From a virus, in the IMG/VR virus record IMGVR_UViG_3300032334_000335, positions 22,556 to 86,555 of that record: a stretch of DNA of 64,000 bases, one strand, 5' to 3'. The first letter of the stretch is position 1; every line of letters starts with the position of its first letter. Shown in pieces: positions 50,586 through 59,986 of the stretch. A program made the translations under genes and the position numbers. Below the pieces are notes generated by a model. That model saw nothing but the letters and a program-made list of their open reading frames with translations, searched no databases and was not told the DNA's origin.

Positions 50586-53500
50586 TTATGTCGTTGTTAC
50601 TATTTGGTTGGTTGTTGCTCTAACTTCAGCTGCTGAGATCGTAGAAACTATTCTAATATCATCGACTGTTGCTCCGCTTACAAATATTTCGTTGGGTTTG
50701 CTTTGAATTTCAAATAGACTGCCAAATGCTTGTGTAGTCTGTGTAGGCAAAATAACCATGTTGCTAACGTCTGGTGAAACAGAGTTTAGAACATATGTGG
50801 TCATTTCACTAAGATAAAATTTATCTCCAAAATCCCAGTTATTGATATCAAAGAAAGTGTTAATGGCATTGATGATCCTTACTTTAAGATCATTGTCATT
50901 TACTGCTTTGTTAGGATTCTTAACTACTTTTATTTGTGCCTGTAGTTTTTCATCAGCTTTAGATCCAAATAATATTTTGTATTTTACAGGATGATAAATG
51001 ATCTCATCACTGATAGATTTGATAGAGTTTAGTTTTGATCCAAAGTTAACTCGGAGGCCATCACTAGATGGCGCTTCTGGCTCGGTTGAAACTGCACCTG
51101 CTAGATAGTTTCTAAAACTAGTGTCGTAGCTTCTTGTCAATAGGTAGATATCTATAATGTTGCTAACACTAGGATCAATTCTTCTGTCAACGCCTGCATT
51201 GTGTATATACTGAAACTTTAAGTTCCTACGACCAATATTGGCCTTGTAGTTGCTTTTTAAATCTAAAGTGTTGGTTGTTTTATTAACTTGTTTAACTCTA
51301 TTTTCAGCACTATCATAAAAATATATTAGTTGACCGTCTGTAAAATCAGTTATGTTTATACTGCCTTCTGTTTGTCTAACTAGGATTAGATCATTGCTGT
51401 TATCAACTAACGTATAGATTGTTGAACCAGTGTCATCAACTATTTCCTCGAAAAACAAATATTGAAGATTTGAATCAGGACCAACAAGAATCTCAAAAGA
51501 TTCCGGATTGTCTATTATCGAATCGCTGTTAGTATCATAGAATGCAATTTTTATCTCTGAAGTGCTTTCGTAGCCATCTTCAAATTTAATAGTGTCGTCA
51601 ATCTGAAAAGGCACATTTTGATTTAATGCAGATATTAGATTTGCACCGGTATTGATTCCTAAAATATTAACAGTATCTTTAACAACATTGCCTGATTGAT
51701 CATTGTATTGCTTTTGATCTACATCAAAATAAAATCTGTTCTGCTCTACGCTTCCAAAAATGTAATCCATTGCTCTGACTCTAACAACATACTGATCAAT
51801 GTCTTTAACAAAGGCAATTATCCAAGATGCATCAATATTGCTTTTGGAAGTGTCTCCTGCTTTACCTAGACTGAAGTTTGATGTTAAATCTAAGTTTGAA
51901 GATGTGATAATATTCCAAGATGTAGTAAGATTATCATATCTTAAACCAAAGTTTAAGTTCTGAGAAACTAATGTCACTATCTCAAGTTCAAGATCAGTTG
52001 TAAGATCATTAGTGAATCTAGGAACGATTCTACTTGCAATAGCACCTGTCGGAACTGGTACGTTTAACGAAACTGCTCCAAGTCCGTTGGAAAGCACTCC
52101 ACGTCCGGCATTAGTACCGTCGCCTACTATTTTTACAACCTTAACCCATAGTCTGTCTGTTTGCTCAGAATCAGTTGTATCTGTAGTTACTAGCTTGCTT
52201 TTCTTAAAAGACTTACCTGAAGGTGCTACAAATTTTATCAAGGATCCATAGGTTAGGTATTTTAAACTGTTTGTTGAATATACTCCAACTTTCAATAAAG
52301 ACTGGTCGACAGCATTTTTAAAATAACCTGTTGATAGATTTACATCAGATGTTGTATTATTCCAAATAACATTAGTATCAGTAAACAATATTTTGTCAAA
52401 CTTAGTGATATAAAAATTATAAACATCAGTGTCAGTAAACACCTTTTCAATGTTTCTTCTAATAAAGTTAATAATATCAACCGTGCTTGTAAACTTAAAA
52501 TGTAACTCTCTTTCTTTTTCTTCTTTGTAGATATATCCGTCATCTGCAAACACTGTAATATCACTATACTTTCCAGTAGCGTCAATGATATCAAAGTTTC
52601 TGCTGATACCGCTAGATGTTCTATTAACTGATTTAATTTTTAAAATATCTTGACTGCTTGATAATGGAGCAAGATTATAATCTTCTCCTGTAATCATTCT
52701 GTTTTGTGTATAGTATACCGCAGGTGCATTAGTTCTAATGCTGTTGATAGATTCTGCAGCAGCTGATGAGCTTACAGTATATTGTAGGGCCAGACCAACT
52801 GTTAGAGTATGTGCGATTCCTTGCTTATTAAAATATGGAATAGCAATGTTGATACCTCGCATCTCTGTCGGAGCGATAGCATAGCTAAGTCCATTGCTTA
52901 CTCGATAATATACACGGAATGACCCTTGTGGAAGATTACCGTATACTCCGTCGGCAAACACCAGATCAATTCTGTCACTTTCTTTTGTAACCACTGAATA
53001 GATGTTTCTAACATTTTGTGATACGCTGTTATAGGCAATGTTATTTCCTATCAAGTTTGACACCTGGGTCCACTGGTCTTGTTGAGCTCCTACCGCATCG
53101 AGCTTATACAGCCAAACATCGTTGTTATTGATATTTTGACTGTCGACAGAAATAGTCTCGTTGGTTGTCGGAACGGCGATGCTAAAATCTGCTAGTTCCA
53201 AACTACCTTGTTTGAACATTAAGAAAAAACCAGTTGAAGAACTTGCTGGACCGGTACCGTCGTTTCTATAGATAAATCCTAACTGGTTTCCTGGAACTGG
53301 CGGTTCTTCATAGATGTATTCTTGGTCTTTGAAAGTTGTACTCACTAACTCAAAAGCCATAGAACGGCCAGCAACTGTCTTTGAATATGTATAGATAGGC
53401 ACATCTGTGCTGTTGGTTCTAAATCTGTATTGTTCTGTTGGAATGCCCTGGATCGTATCAGATCCTTGACTACGGCCAAACTCTGTGTTGTCGGCCATTG

Positions 53501-53987
53501 ATGAGTTTAACACAGTAATAAACTGTTCTAACCAGTTGGTGTTAGTAGGATCGTTCCAAGAAATCACTTGTTGTGCGAGATTTTTTCCATTGCTATCTAG
53601 TAGAGTTTCAGTGGTAGTCACTGAAGTAAATTTTAAAAGTCCTTCGGAAGCAATATTTCTTTTAGCATTATAGCTCAACATGCGAGCTATACGTAATACA
53701 CTGTCTTTTCTTTCTGCAAGTTCAATAAAGTTTTCGCGGCTGGCTAGATCGATACGGAATGCTAGACTTTGGCCGAGGAAGGCAACTGCATCAATCAGCG
53801 CAAGATATTCGCTTGATTCAATGTAATCGTTGAAATCTTCTGGGTAGTTTTCTCTAAGATAGGTGATGATAACTCTACGAAGATTTTCAAAATCGTAAGA
53901 TTTAAAATCAGCATTTTTAAATGTCTGATAAATCCGTTTCCAATCTTCATTAAGAATTAGGTTATTTTGTCTTGTTGTAGTTGTCAT
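50586..53987 (-). CDS. gp6: Baseplate wedge protein gp6-like
   Basis: 1133 residues against 660 in T4. The N-terminus DWKRIYQTFKNADFKSYDFE, NLRRVIITYLRENYPEDFND and LALIDAVAFLGQSLAFRIDL, then RENFIELAERKDSVLRIARM, is the gp6 signature and a Baseplate_J-like domain follows. The C-terminal end has DDLKVRIINAINTFFDINN and KFYLSEMTTYVLNSVSP, as in baseplate J proteins. The wedge protein gp6 forms the ring around the baseplate hub. The extra length lies in the middle and may be phage-specific insertions. AGGAAC stands before the ATG, and a weak late promoter-like element lies upstream. Confidence 0.9.
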   Translation of the reverse strand: MTTTTRQNNLILNEDWKRIYQTFKNADFKSYDFENLRRVIITYLRENYPEDFNDYIESSEYLALIDAVAFLGQSLAFRIDLASRENFIELAERKDSVLRIARMLSYNAKRNIASEGLLKFTSVTTTETLLDSNGKNLAQQVISWNDPTNTNWLEQFITVLNSSMADNTEFGRSQGSDTIQGIPTEQYRFRTNSTDVPIYTYSKTVAGRSMAFELVSTTFKDQEYIYEEPPVPGNQLGFIYRNDGTGPASSSTGFFLMFKQGSLELADFSIAVPTTNETISVDSQNINNNDVWLYKLDAVGAQQDQWTQVSNLIGNNIAYNSVSQNVRNIYSVVTKESDRIDLVFADGVYGNLPQGSFRVYYRVSNGLSYAIAPTEMRGINIAIPYFNKQGIAHTLTVGLALQYTVSSSAAAESINSIRTNAPAVYYTQNRMITGEDYNLAPLSSSQDILKIKSVNRTSSGISRNFDIIDATGKYSDITVFADDGYIYKEEKERELHFKFTSTVDIINFIRRNIEKVFTDTDVYNFYITKFDKILFTDTNVIWNNTTSDVNLSTGYFKNAVDQSLLKVGVYSTNSLKYLTYGSLIKFVAPSGKSFKKSKLVTTDTTDSEQTDRLWVKVVKIVGDGTNAGRGVLSNGLGAVSLNVPVPTGAIASRIVPRFTNDLTTDLELEIVTLVSQNLNFGLRYDNLTTSWNIITSSNLDLTSNFSLGKAGDTSKSNIDASWIIAFVKDIDQYVVRVRAMDYIFGSVEQNRFYFDVDQKQYNDQSGNVVKDTVNILGINTGANLISALNQNVPFQIDDTIKFEDGYESTSEIKIAFYDTNSDSIIDNPESFEILVGPDSNLQYLFFEEIVDDTGSTIYTLVDNSNDLILVRQTEGSINITDFTDGQLIYFYDSAENRVKQVNKTTNTLDLKSNYKANIGRRNLKFQYIHNAGVDRRIDPSVSNIIDIYLLTRSYDTSFRNYLAGAVSTEPEAPSSDGLRVNFGSKLNSIKSISDEIIYHPVKYKILFGSKADEKLQAQIKVVKNPNKAVNDNDLKVRIINAINTFFDINNWDFGDKFYLSEMTTYVLNSVSPDVSNMVILPTQTTQAFGSLFEIQSKPNEIFVSGATVDDIRIVSTISAAEVRATTNQIVTTT

Positions 53988-54004
53988 CGTTTGTTCCTAT
54001 ATCA

Positions 54005-54012
54005 TATTTACC
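54005..54012 (-). promoter_or_regulatory. Weak late-promoter-like element before gp6
   Basis: GGTAAATA on the - strand (6 of 8 to TATAAATA). Predicted RNA start near 53999, one base before AGGAA. Arms of 6 bases (TTTGTT and AACAAA) flank it, but they are too AT-rich to be convincing. Confidence 0.25.
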
Positions 54013-54028
54013 AAACAAAATTAACTGC

Positions 54029-54469
54029 TTAGTTTATGACTGAGTTGTTCTTGTCAAAGTCAAAGGTCATACGTTCATTGATATTAAACGGAATATAAAC
54101 AATGTCAGCTTGTATACGTATGCCCTGCTCTGTGCTGTCAACAGTTATTCCATTGACAGCTATTCTTGGATCGTAGTTGATGATATCTTCTACGTCTTTG
54201 GTAATAATAGCTTTTGCTTCCGGAGTAAACTGTTCAAATATCATGTCCCAGATTACTGTGCCAAACTCTGGGTTTTCTAGCTTTTCGCCTTTGCGAATAT
54301 AAAAGTGATTTATAATATCTTGTTTTACTAGATCGATATCAAATAACTTGAAGTTCTTGTTAGACGAGTTAGAGCTAAATCCTTTGTATGTAAACAAAGT
54401 TCTGCCAGCATCACCCACTGATGCTTTATTAACTGCAACTGTTTTTGTGTTATAAAGTTTATTTGCCAT
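54029..54469 (-). CDS. gp25: Baseplate wedge protein gp25-like
   Basis: 146 residues, close to the T4 length of 132. It carries the gp25 family pattern: FKLFDIDLVKQDIINHFYIR, KGEKLENPEFGTVIWDMIFE, and later RMTFDFDKN. The G-E-x4-P-x-F-G-x2-I-W pattern is the most diagnostic, and gp25 is the protein that links the wedge to the sheath. AAGGAATAA stands upstream. The gene lies between gp6 and the gp5-like gene, the order expected in marine T4-like phages. Confidence 0.92.
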   Translation of the reverse strand: MANKLYNTKTVAVNKASVGDAGRTLFTYKGFSSNSSNKNFKLFDIDLVKQDIINHFYIRKGEKLENPEFGTVIWDMIFEQFTPEAKAIITKDVEDIINYDPRIAVNGITVDSTEQGIRIQADIVYIPFNINERMTFDFDKNNSVIN

Positions 54470-54479
54470 AGTTTATTCC

Positions 54480-56090
54480 TTAAACTTCTCGATCTGTTTT
54501 GTCTGGTGTTAACAACTGCGGAGCATAGTTTTCGTGTAACGCCCATGGTTCGTGCATTGGAATACGTTTCATAAAACTGTCTATAGTACCAGCTTGATAC
54601 TTTTTCTTTGACCATCCAACTTGTGTTGTTGTTGCGACGTTTTCTTTGAGATCCAACGGTTTTACGAAATCTGCTGGAGTAGCAGGAGTTGCTGCAATAC
54701 TGTTCATGTAAATCTTATCTGCAGATTCAATGTGATTTCCCACGCTACCAATGCTGGTGTTTCCACCTGCAGAAATATTGTTGTTTCCGTTGGTGTCTAA
54801 GTGAAAATCATTTCGCTGAGAGATTTTTGTAGTAGCATTAACTAGAATATCAAGATTGCTGCCAACACTGAGTTTCGCATCGTTGGCTATTAAAAAATTC
54901 ATATCAGTGGCTATTTCAGCTTGCCAGCGACCTGATTCAGTTCTAAAGTTCATGTTCCTGCCAGCTTCAAAGTTAATGTCTCTATCAGCACGGAAATTAA
55001 AATCTGCTTCGGAATGTATTGAAATAGAATCCGCTGCATAGATGTCTATCTTTCCTCCAGCGGTAAGCTCTATCCAAGTAGAACCAGCAGCATTAGCAAT
55101 ATAAATTAAATCTTCCGAGTTGTGCATCAACAGTTGATGACCGGTTCTCGTTCTAATCCTAAAATATTCGCTGTAGGGAATATCTGGCTGGTAGGGATCT
55201 TTCAGCTTTGGATCTTCAGTGTCAACGTATTCCTGAGGACCGGCGTTCGGACCTTTAGGAGGAGTTTTACGGAAATATCTATCATCTCCGTCATCCATAA
55301 CAAACTGCGTTCCACCTAATCTACTGACTGGAACAGGTTTTGGAGTTTGACTGTCTCTTGTACCTATGTTCTGTCTTTTAGATCCTGTACGTCTATCTAA
55401 TGGGCCGGGAGAAGAGATTCCAAACACCATGCTAGGTGCTTCGCGTCTAGCAGACGCTGTTGTAAAACCTCTGATATCATCTTCTAACAATCCCTGTTCT
55501 AGCAAGTGGTCTGCAAAAGGATGCACAGCTTTTTTTATCTTGTCGGTATCTAGTTTGCCTTCTTCTCCATTAATACGTTTATTAATTTCCGCTGTTGGCA
55601 GGGGTTGTGTTGTGTTAAATTTCTTTTTATCTGTTTCGTCAATGTCAAGCTCTAACGATGCTGCAATACCAGGCACCATATTATTTGCAAGTTTCGATGG
55701 TATACAGGCAATCCAATATCCATCAGCAGGATCACCTTCGATAAACACCACCATAACTGTTACACCAATGTCTGGCGGAACCATCCACATGCCATAAGAT
55801 TTCTGTGTGTCATTATAAGCATCATAGGTCTTGGTGTTTTTATTCTTGATAATAGAGTTCTGACCTGTATGCTCAAATGCGGTATGACCAAAGAAGGGAC
55901 TTGCACATTTTACAATATAAGTTTCTTCGTCAACACCCATACCATTACCTTGTTCTCTTAACAATGTAACTTCTAGGGCTCCCATAAAAGTAGGATCAAG
56001 ATGACTGATAACTCGTGCTAATAGAGGGCCAGGAGGCATACTGCCTTTGGCTGCTTCAACACTATCTGCTATTCTTTTTTCTTGTGCCAT
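54480..56090 (-). CDS. gp5: Baseplate central spike gp5-like, no lysozyme domain
   Basis: 536 residues. The N-terminal part (about 20-150) looks like the OB-fold of gp5/VgrG: LLARVISHLDPTFMGALEVT and MVPPDIGVTVMVVFIEGDP, ending YWIACIP. The C-terminal part is a beta helix typical of gp5: GGKIDIYAADSISIHSEADF, then FRADRDINFEAGRNMNFRTE and ILVNATTKISQRNDFHLDT. The T4 enzyme carries a lysozyme domain between these, with an E-D-T triad; nothing like it is seen here. The middle (about 150-300) is charged and Pro/Gly-rich. It would form the membrane-piercing needle tip. AAGGATATAA is the ribosome site. Confidence 0.85.
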   Translation of the reverse strand: MAQEKRIADSVEAAKGSMPPGPLLARVISHLDPTFMGALEVTLLREQGNGMGVDEETYIVKCASPFFGHTAFEHTGQNSIIKNKNTKTYDAYNDTQKSYGMWMVPPDIGVTVMVVFIEGDPADGYWIACIPSKLANNMVPGIAASLELDIDETDKKKFNTTQPLPTAEINKRINGEEGKLDTDKIKKAVHPFADHLLEQGLLEDDIRGFTTASARREAPSMVFGISSPGPLDRRTGSKRQNIGTRDSQTPKPVPVSRLGGTQFVMDDGDDRYFRKTPPKGPNAGPQEYVDTEDPKLKDPYQPDIPYSEYFRIRTRTGHQLLMHNSEDLIYIANAAGSTWIELTAGGKIDIYAADSISIHSEADFNFRADRDINFEAGRNMNFRTESGRWQAEIATDMNFLIANDAKLSVGSNLDILVNATTKISQRNDFHLDTNGNNNISAGGNTSIGSVGNHIESADKIYMNSIAATPATPADFVKPLDLKENVATTTQVGWSKKKYQAGTIDSFMKRIPMHEPWALHENYAPQLLTPDKTDREV

Positions 56091-56098
56091 TTATATCC

Positions 56099-58459
56099 TT
56101 AACAAGGTACTGGTGGTGGAGTTACTGCTTCGGCTACTGTAGTAGCTGCTGGCTCTGCTTGGTCTTTCTTGACCAATGCTGGTACCGCTGCTTTTTCTAC
56201 ATTTGCCTTCTGATCGAAGTCTGATGCTTGATAAGGCATTCTAAAACATTTTAAACTTTGCTTAAATGTTCCATCTGTAAATTTATTTTCGCAGAATGTT
56301 ACTTTATAAATTCCACTGAATGGACTTTCTTGCATCTTTCCTTTTGCAAAGTTATATAAGCCATCGCCTGGATCATCAACGTCAATCGGGGTTCTGAATG
56401 TTATATAGATATAAACATCGCTGCCTTCATAGTTCATTGTGCCATCTCCGGTAACTTGATCGTTTGCACCAGGTTCGGCAAAATAGTTTCCGATTCCGCT
56501 GTCAACAAGCCAATACGGGTCTCCTAAAATCTCAACGTTCATATTGATCATATCGCCGTTGTTTTTTAAGAAAGCACTTTGGAAACTCTGTGCTACTAAT
56601 GTTTTATTTTTTTCTCCAGAACCACCTTTAATTTTCTGTTGATCAAAATCAGCTTTCACTCCGCCTTTGCCTGTGTTAGCACTTTCAACCGTGGCTCTTG
56701 TTGCATCGTCAGATCCAGCAGGAACTTGATTCCCGATCGGTTTTTCTTCTCCGGATCGTTGATCTTGATTATTGGTTTTAGATGAGTTTTCTTCGCCTTT
56801 GGGATTTACTCCAGAGTAGAATAAATTGTTGATATCAATATCAAACTTCAAAAGATCATTATTCTGACCAGTATAAATGTAGTTGTATTGTTTTCCTATT
56901 TTCTTTTCAATCTCGCCGTATCCTGGTAAACCTGTTCCCGATGATGAGAACACACTGGAGTGTACCTTATAAGGAATTACTCTATAGGTTATTTCTTTAG
57001 CATAGTCTTTTCTTCTTTCGTCAAACTCATTTTCTTTGAGTTTTATCTGCACATCAATCTTAAACCAATTATAAGTTCCGTCAGGTTGCATTGATCCTGG
57101 CAGTAGAGTGTCATAGGCATATTGTGAACTCATAACCACGTTTGCTATAACATGGGTTATTGGCATTTCTTGCTTGTACTGCAAAGTCTTTACTTTAGGA
57201 TCAGGAGTCATCTTTGATTTTTCGTTCCTGCCTGTTTTTGCATTAGTAACATCAGCAGTTTTATTAAATGACTGATTACCTGCAGATGTTGGTCCGAAAC
57301 CTAATGACGAGCTAGCTATAACACTCGATGGTGGCAACGACACCGATGCCCCTGTACCAGCATTCCCTACTCTTATCTGAGGTCTAGGAGCTGCTGGGTT
57401 AAATTTAGCAGTCTTGGCATCTTCTGTTCCTTCTGCAACGTTAGAAAAGGTCTGAGAGTTTTCTGGAAATACAATATTATAAACATCAGGATAACATGTT
57501 TTACCAGATTTAACAGAGTCTTCTTCAATCTTGTTTAGAGCTTTAACAAGATTTTGTTCGCTGGTACATAATGCTTCAGATACCGTGCTGCCTTTAACAG
57601 CGATATCGCTGGGCAGCTTGTTGATAAGATTGCTAAATCCTTGATGGTTGTAAGGAATACCTTCACACTTATACACGCTTCCAGATTCTGTTACTTGAAA
57701 TTTAATCTTTGTTAATTTCATAGTGAAGAATTTGGGTTTTAAAATTGTGTATGGTGTGCCATCGTCAGTGTATCCCACAAAGTCTAATCTTAAAACATAT
57801 GGAGTATTGTCAAGATAACTTTCGTAACCAGCTTCAAGTGCTGCTAACTGCATACTTTGTAATAACATTCCCATAGAATAGGGTTCGTAGATGTCCCATG
57901 TGAATGTTATTGCATTACTGTTACCAGTTTTTTGTGAAGCAGAAATTTGATTCTGCATAACAAAGTTATTAACAAAATACTCCGGAGCAATACCACCAGC
58001 TAATACAGTACGTTTAGCATCTGCTCGACCGCCAGATGAAAATATAACATTTTTTAAATCGCCTAAACTTTTTCTATATGATTTAGGATTGTTAAATTGT
58101 CTAGGAGTCAGTGCTGCCATCGTCCATAACGGACTCCAAGTAGCAAAATTTTCTAAAGGATTAGGGATACCTCGAACGTTGACACCACTCTTGGATAATG
58201 TTTTTCCTGGATCTTGTATTTCTCTTGTTGCACGGGTAACTGTAGCACCCTTGCCACTAAAACCTGTTGTTTGTTGTACAGTACCTTTGTTGAGATTGGT
58301 CTGAAATTTATCTAGAACAGGCTCGCCATCTGGACGAAGAACTTTGCCAACTGCTGCTCCTAGATCTCTTGCGGCTGTGCCACCTGCGGCTCTAGCAACA
58401 TTTTGAGCTACGTTGACTGCATTGTTAACAAGATTAAGTGCTGAAAATAAATCTGCCAT
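56099..58459 (-). CDS. Baseplate-hub-like structural protein
   Basis: 786 residues. The first half has blocks that I associate with a conserved hub-like structural protein of marine T4-like phages: TWDIYEPYSMGMLLQSMQLA, LEAGYESYLDNTPYVLRLDF, then EGIPYNHQGFSNLINKLPSD. The middle is Ser/Asn/Pro-rich, followed by LNNLFYSGVNPKGEE and a strand-rich C-terminus (VYIYITFRTPIDVDDPGDG, then FSGIYKVTFCENKFTDG). By position, between gp53 and gp5, it could fill the role of gp27, the ring that carries the gp5 spike. It is far longer than the 391-residue T4 gp27, and I cannot show homology. GGAG is upstream of the start. Confidence 0.72.
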   Translation of the reverse strand: MADLFSALNLVNNAVNVAQNVARAAGGTAARDLGAAVGKVLRPDGEPVLDKFQTNLNKGTVQQTTGFSGKGATVTRATREIQDPGKTLSKSGVNVRGIPNPLENFATWSPLWTMAALTPRQFNNPKSYRKSLGDLKNVIFSSGGRADAKRTVLAGGIAPEYFVNNFVMQNQISASQKTGNSNAITFTWDIYEPYSMGMLLQSMQLAALEAGYESYLDNTPYVLRLDFVGYTDDGTPYTILKPKFFTMKLTKIKFQVTESGSVYKCEGIPYNHQGFSNLINKLPSDIAVKGSTVSEALCTSEQNLVKALNKIEEDSVKSGKTCYPDVYNIVFPENSQTFSNVAEGTEDAKTAKFNPAAPRPQIRVGNAGTGASVSLPPSSVIASSSLGFGPTSAGNQSFNKTADVTNAKTGRNEKSKMTPDPKVKTLQYKQEMPITHVIANVVMSSQYAYDTLLPGSMQPDGTYNWFKIDVQIKLKENEFDERRKDYAKEITYRVIPYKVHSSVFSSSGTGLPGYGEIEKKIGKQYNYIYTGQNNDLLKFDIDINNLFYSGVNPKGEENSSKTNNQDQRSGEEKPIGNQVPAGSDDATRATVESANTGKGGVKADFDQQKIKGGSGEKNKTLVAQSFQSAFLKNNGDMINMNVEILGDPYWLVDSGIGNYFAEPGANDQVTGDGTMNYEGSDVYIYITFRTPIDVDDPGDGLYNFAKGKMQESPFSGIYKVTFCENKFTDGTFKQSLKCFRMPYQASDFDQKANVEKAAVPALVKKDQAEPAATTVAEAVTPPPVPC

Positions 58460-58460
58460 G

Positions 58461-58760
58461 TTATACTCCTAGGTATTTTTCTAGGTTAGTTTTTTTAGGA
58501 ATATAAATTGAAACGCCCGGTTCGAAATCGTAGATAGGGTCTTTTAATATTGACATATTTCTCTGTACAAATACCCACCATAACTTGGTGTTGCCGTATA
58601 AATCATAGGCCAACAAATCAGGACGATGCTTGTAATGATTTTCAATTATGTAAAGAAAATCATCATCCTCAGCAGGAACGGGTCTAATATCGAGAAGTTC
58701 TAAATAGAGATTATTCTGCTGAGTAGTTGCCCACGGAGACGAAACTGTATAGTTGGCCAT
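58461..58760 (-). CDS. gp53: Baseplate wedge protein gp53-like
   Basis: 99 residues, all core: IIENHYKHRPDLLAYDLYGN followed by TKLWWVFVQRNMSILKDPIY and DFEPGVSIYIPKK. The pattern R-P-D-L-L-A-Y-D-x-Y-G-x4-W-W-x3-x-R-N is the gp53 signature; the T4 protein is 196 residues, so this is a short version that keeps only the LysM-like core. It belongs with gp48, gp5, gp25 and gp6 to the baseplate set, in the same order as in other T4-like phages. GGAGG lies before the ATG. Confidence 0.88.
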   Translation of the reverse strand: MANYTVSSPWATTQQNNLYLELLDIRPVPAEDDDFLYIIENHYKHRPDLLAYDLYGNTKLWWVFVQRNMSILKDPIYDFEPGVSIYIPKKTNLEKYLGV

Positions 58761-58761
58761 C

Positions 58762-59904
58762 TTAGATGAATCCTCCGCCTGTTTGTGTTGTCATATCGCC
58801 TCTTGCATAATCTTGTATGCTGAACTGTCTCAATCTTGATCTGTTATATACTGGGCTTACTACAATGGTAATAGTACTGAAGTTTGGAACCCATGTTTGT
58901 TGTCCAAACGCTTGACATCTAATATAGTTTACATCGTCTTTGAGATCAACCGAGAATGATTTTATAATCACTGGAACATAGTTGAATACACTAAAACCAT
59001 AACCAGACAATGTACAGATTATTGGTGGGTTACCACTGTAGTTGCTGTTACCAAAAAACATTTTTGTAGCTGTCTTGAAAAAGGTTGTTCCAGCAATCCA
59101 GTACGCTCCATCTTCAGAAGTCTCACAGCTAAAGTCTCCCGCAATAGTAATATCTTCTACCGCACTATTTTTATATGCTTGGAAAGGATAGTTACTGTGA
59201 ACTGGATCGATAGTTGTATAGTTTGCTTTAGTTGATACTGTGATATTTGGAAGATAAGGAAAAACAAATCCGCCAGTTTCTCTGAGTTCGTTAAATAATG
59301 CATTACCACCAAATAGATTCCAGTTACAGTCTATTTTAACTCTCCAGTCATCTGCCGATCCCGGAGTTAGTTTTACTGACGCGGCCTGTTTCATGAATAG
59401 TTCGCCACCTTGTGGTAAGTTTGCGCCGCGTTTTAAACTTAAAATATTATTCAACATGCCTGCTGATTTAGATATGCTAGTGGCTAATCCTAACAATCCA
59501 CCGGATAAGTTTCCGGCCGATAACTTATCAAGGCTTCTAGAAAAATCAGAAGCAATATTACTGATAGAACCAGCTGCTGATTGTAAAGAACTGATATTAC
59601 CCAGCCCTGCAACTTTGCTCTGTACAGTGCTTGCTAGCCCTCCAAGCGCAGATGCTCCTGGTAACGAGCTTCCAAATTTTGAAATCTGGTCACCGATATT
59701 AGACATAGAAGGCAAGTTGCCTGCAATACCATTAAGAGACGAACCAACATCTCCGCTTAATGCAGATATTTTTGCATCAAGTCCTGCTTTGCTTAATGCA
59801 CTAGATGCATTAACTAGTGCTGCATTAGCTTCGTTGGTGGCTGTGGCTATCGATGAAGATATTTGTGCTACGAGTTGTGCTTGCGGGTTAATAGGTAATG
59901 CCAT
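58762..59904 (-). CDS. gp48: Baseplate tail-tube cap protein, gp48/gp54-like
   Basis: 380 residues. The first 150 residues are low-complexity Ala/Ser/Gly helices (IGDQISKFGSSLPGASALGG and LNNILSLKRGANLP), the rest is the tube domain: FVFPYLPNITVSTKANYTTI, HSNYPFQAYKNSAVEDITIA, and later CTLSGYGFSVFNYVPVIIKS, FSVDLKDDVNYIR and STITIVVSPVYNRSRLRQFS. These blocks are shared by T4 gp48 and gp54, which cap the baseplate hub and start the tail tube; gp48 is the closer guess by length (364). It is the first gene of the tail operon, behind a late promoter, and diverges from gp55. Confidence 0.88.
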   Translation of the reverse strand: MALPINPQAQLVAQISSSIATATNEANAALVNASSALSKAGLDAKISALSGDVGSSLNGIAGNLPSMSNIGDQISKFGSSLPGASALGGLASTVQSKVAGLGNISSLQSAAGSISNIASDFSRSLDKLSAGNLSGGLLGLATSISKSAGMLNNILSLKRGANLPQGGELFMKQAASVKLTPGSADDWRVKIDCNWNLFGGNALFNELRETGGFVFPYLPNITVSTKANYTTIDPVHSNYPFQAYKNSAVEDITIAGDFSCETSEDGAYWIAGTTFFKTATKMFFGNSNYSGNPPIICTLSGYGFSVFNYVPVIIKSFSVDLKDDVNYIRCQAFGQQTWVPNFSTITIVVSPVYNRSRLRQFSIQDYARGDMTTQTGGGFI

Positions 59905-59931
59905 TTTGAGTGATTTTCCTCTTGTACACTC

Positions 59932-59940
59932 TATTTATTC
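59932..59940 (-). promoter_or_regulatory. T4-like late promoter of the tail operon
   Basis: GAATAAATA on the - strand, one mismatch from the consensus octamer. RNA would start near 59926, giving a 22-base leader with AGAGGA before the ATG at 59904. It is placed to transcribe the whole baseplate block. Confidence 0.6.
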
Positions 59941-59957
59941 TTGTAAAAATGTGCTAT

Positions 59958-59963
59958 TATAAT
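59958..59963 (+). promoter_or_regulatory. Possible -10 box for gp55
   Basis: A perfect TATAAT on the + strand, 24 bases before the gp55 ATG, with TAGGAG between. No -35 hexamer stands at 16-18 bases, so it would need an activator or a middle-type promoter. Confidence 0.35.
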
Positions 59964-59986
59964 AAGTAGTAGGAGAACCTAAACTA

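Noticed and set aside
53992-54016. A third hairpin with embedded late promoter before gp6
   Set aside because: The arms are only 6 bp and purely AT-rich apart from one G/C pair, and the octamer is 6 of 8. Not better than chance in this AT-rich DNA.
59393-59962. A 189-residue + strand frame opposite the gp48/54-like gene
   Set aside because: It is the antisense of a well-supported tail gene, with alanine/proline composition that mirrors that gene's Ala/Ser/Gly-rich start. No ribosome site or motif was seen.
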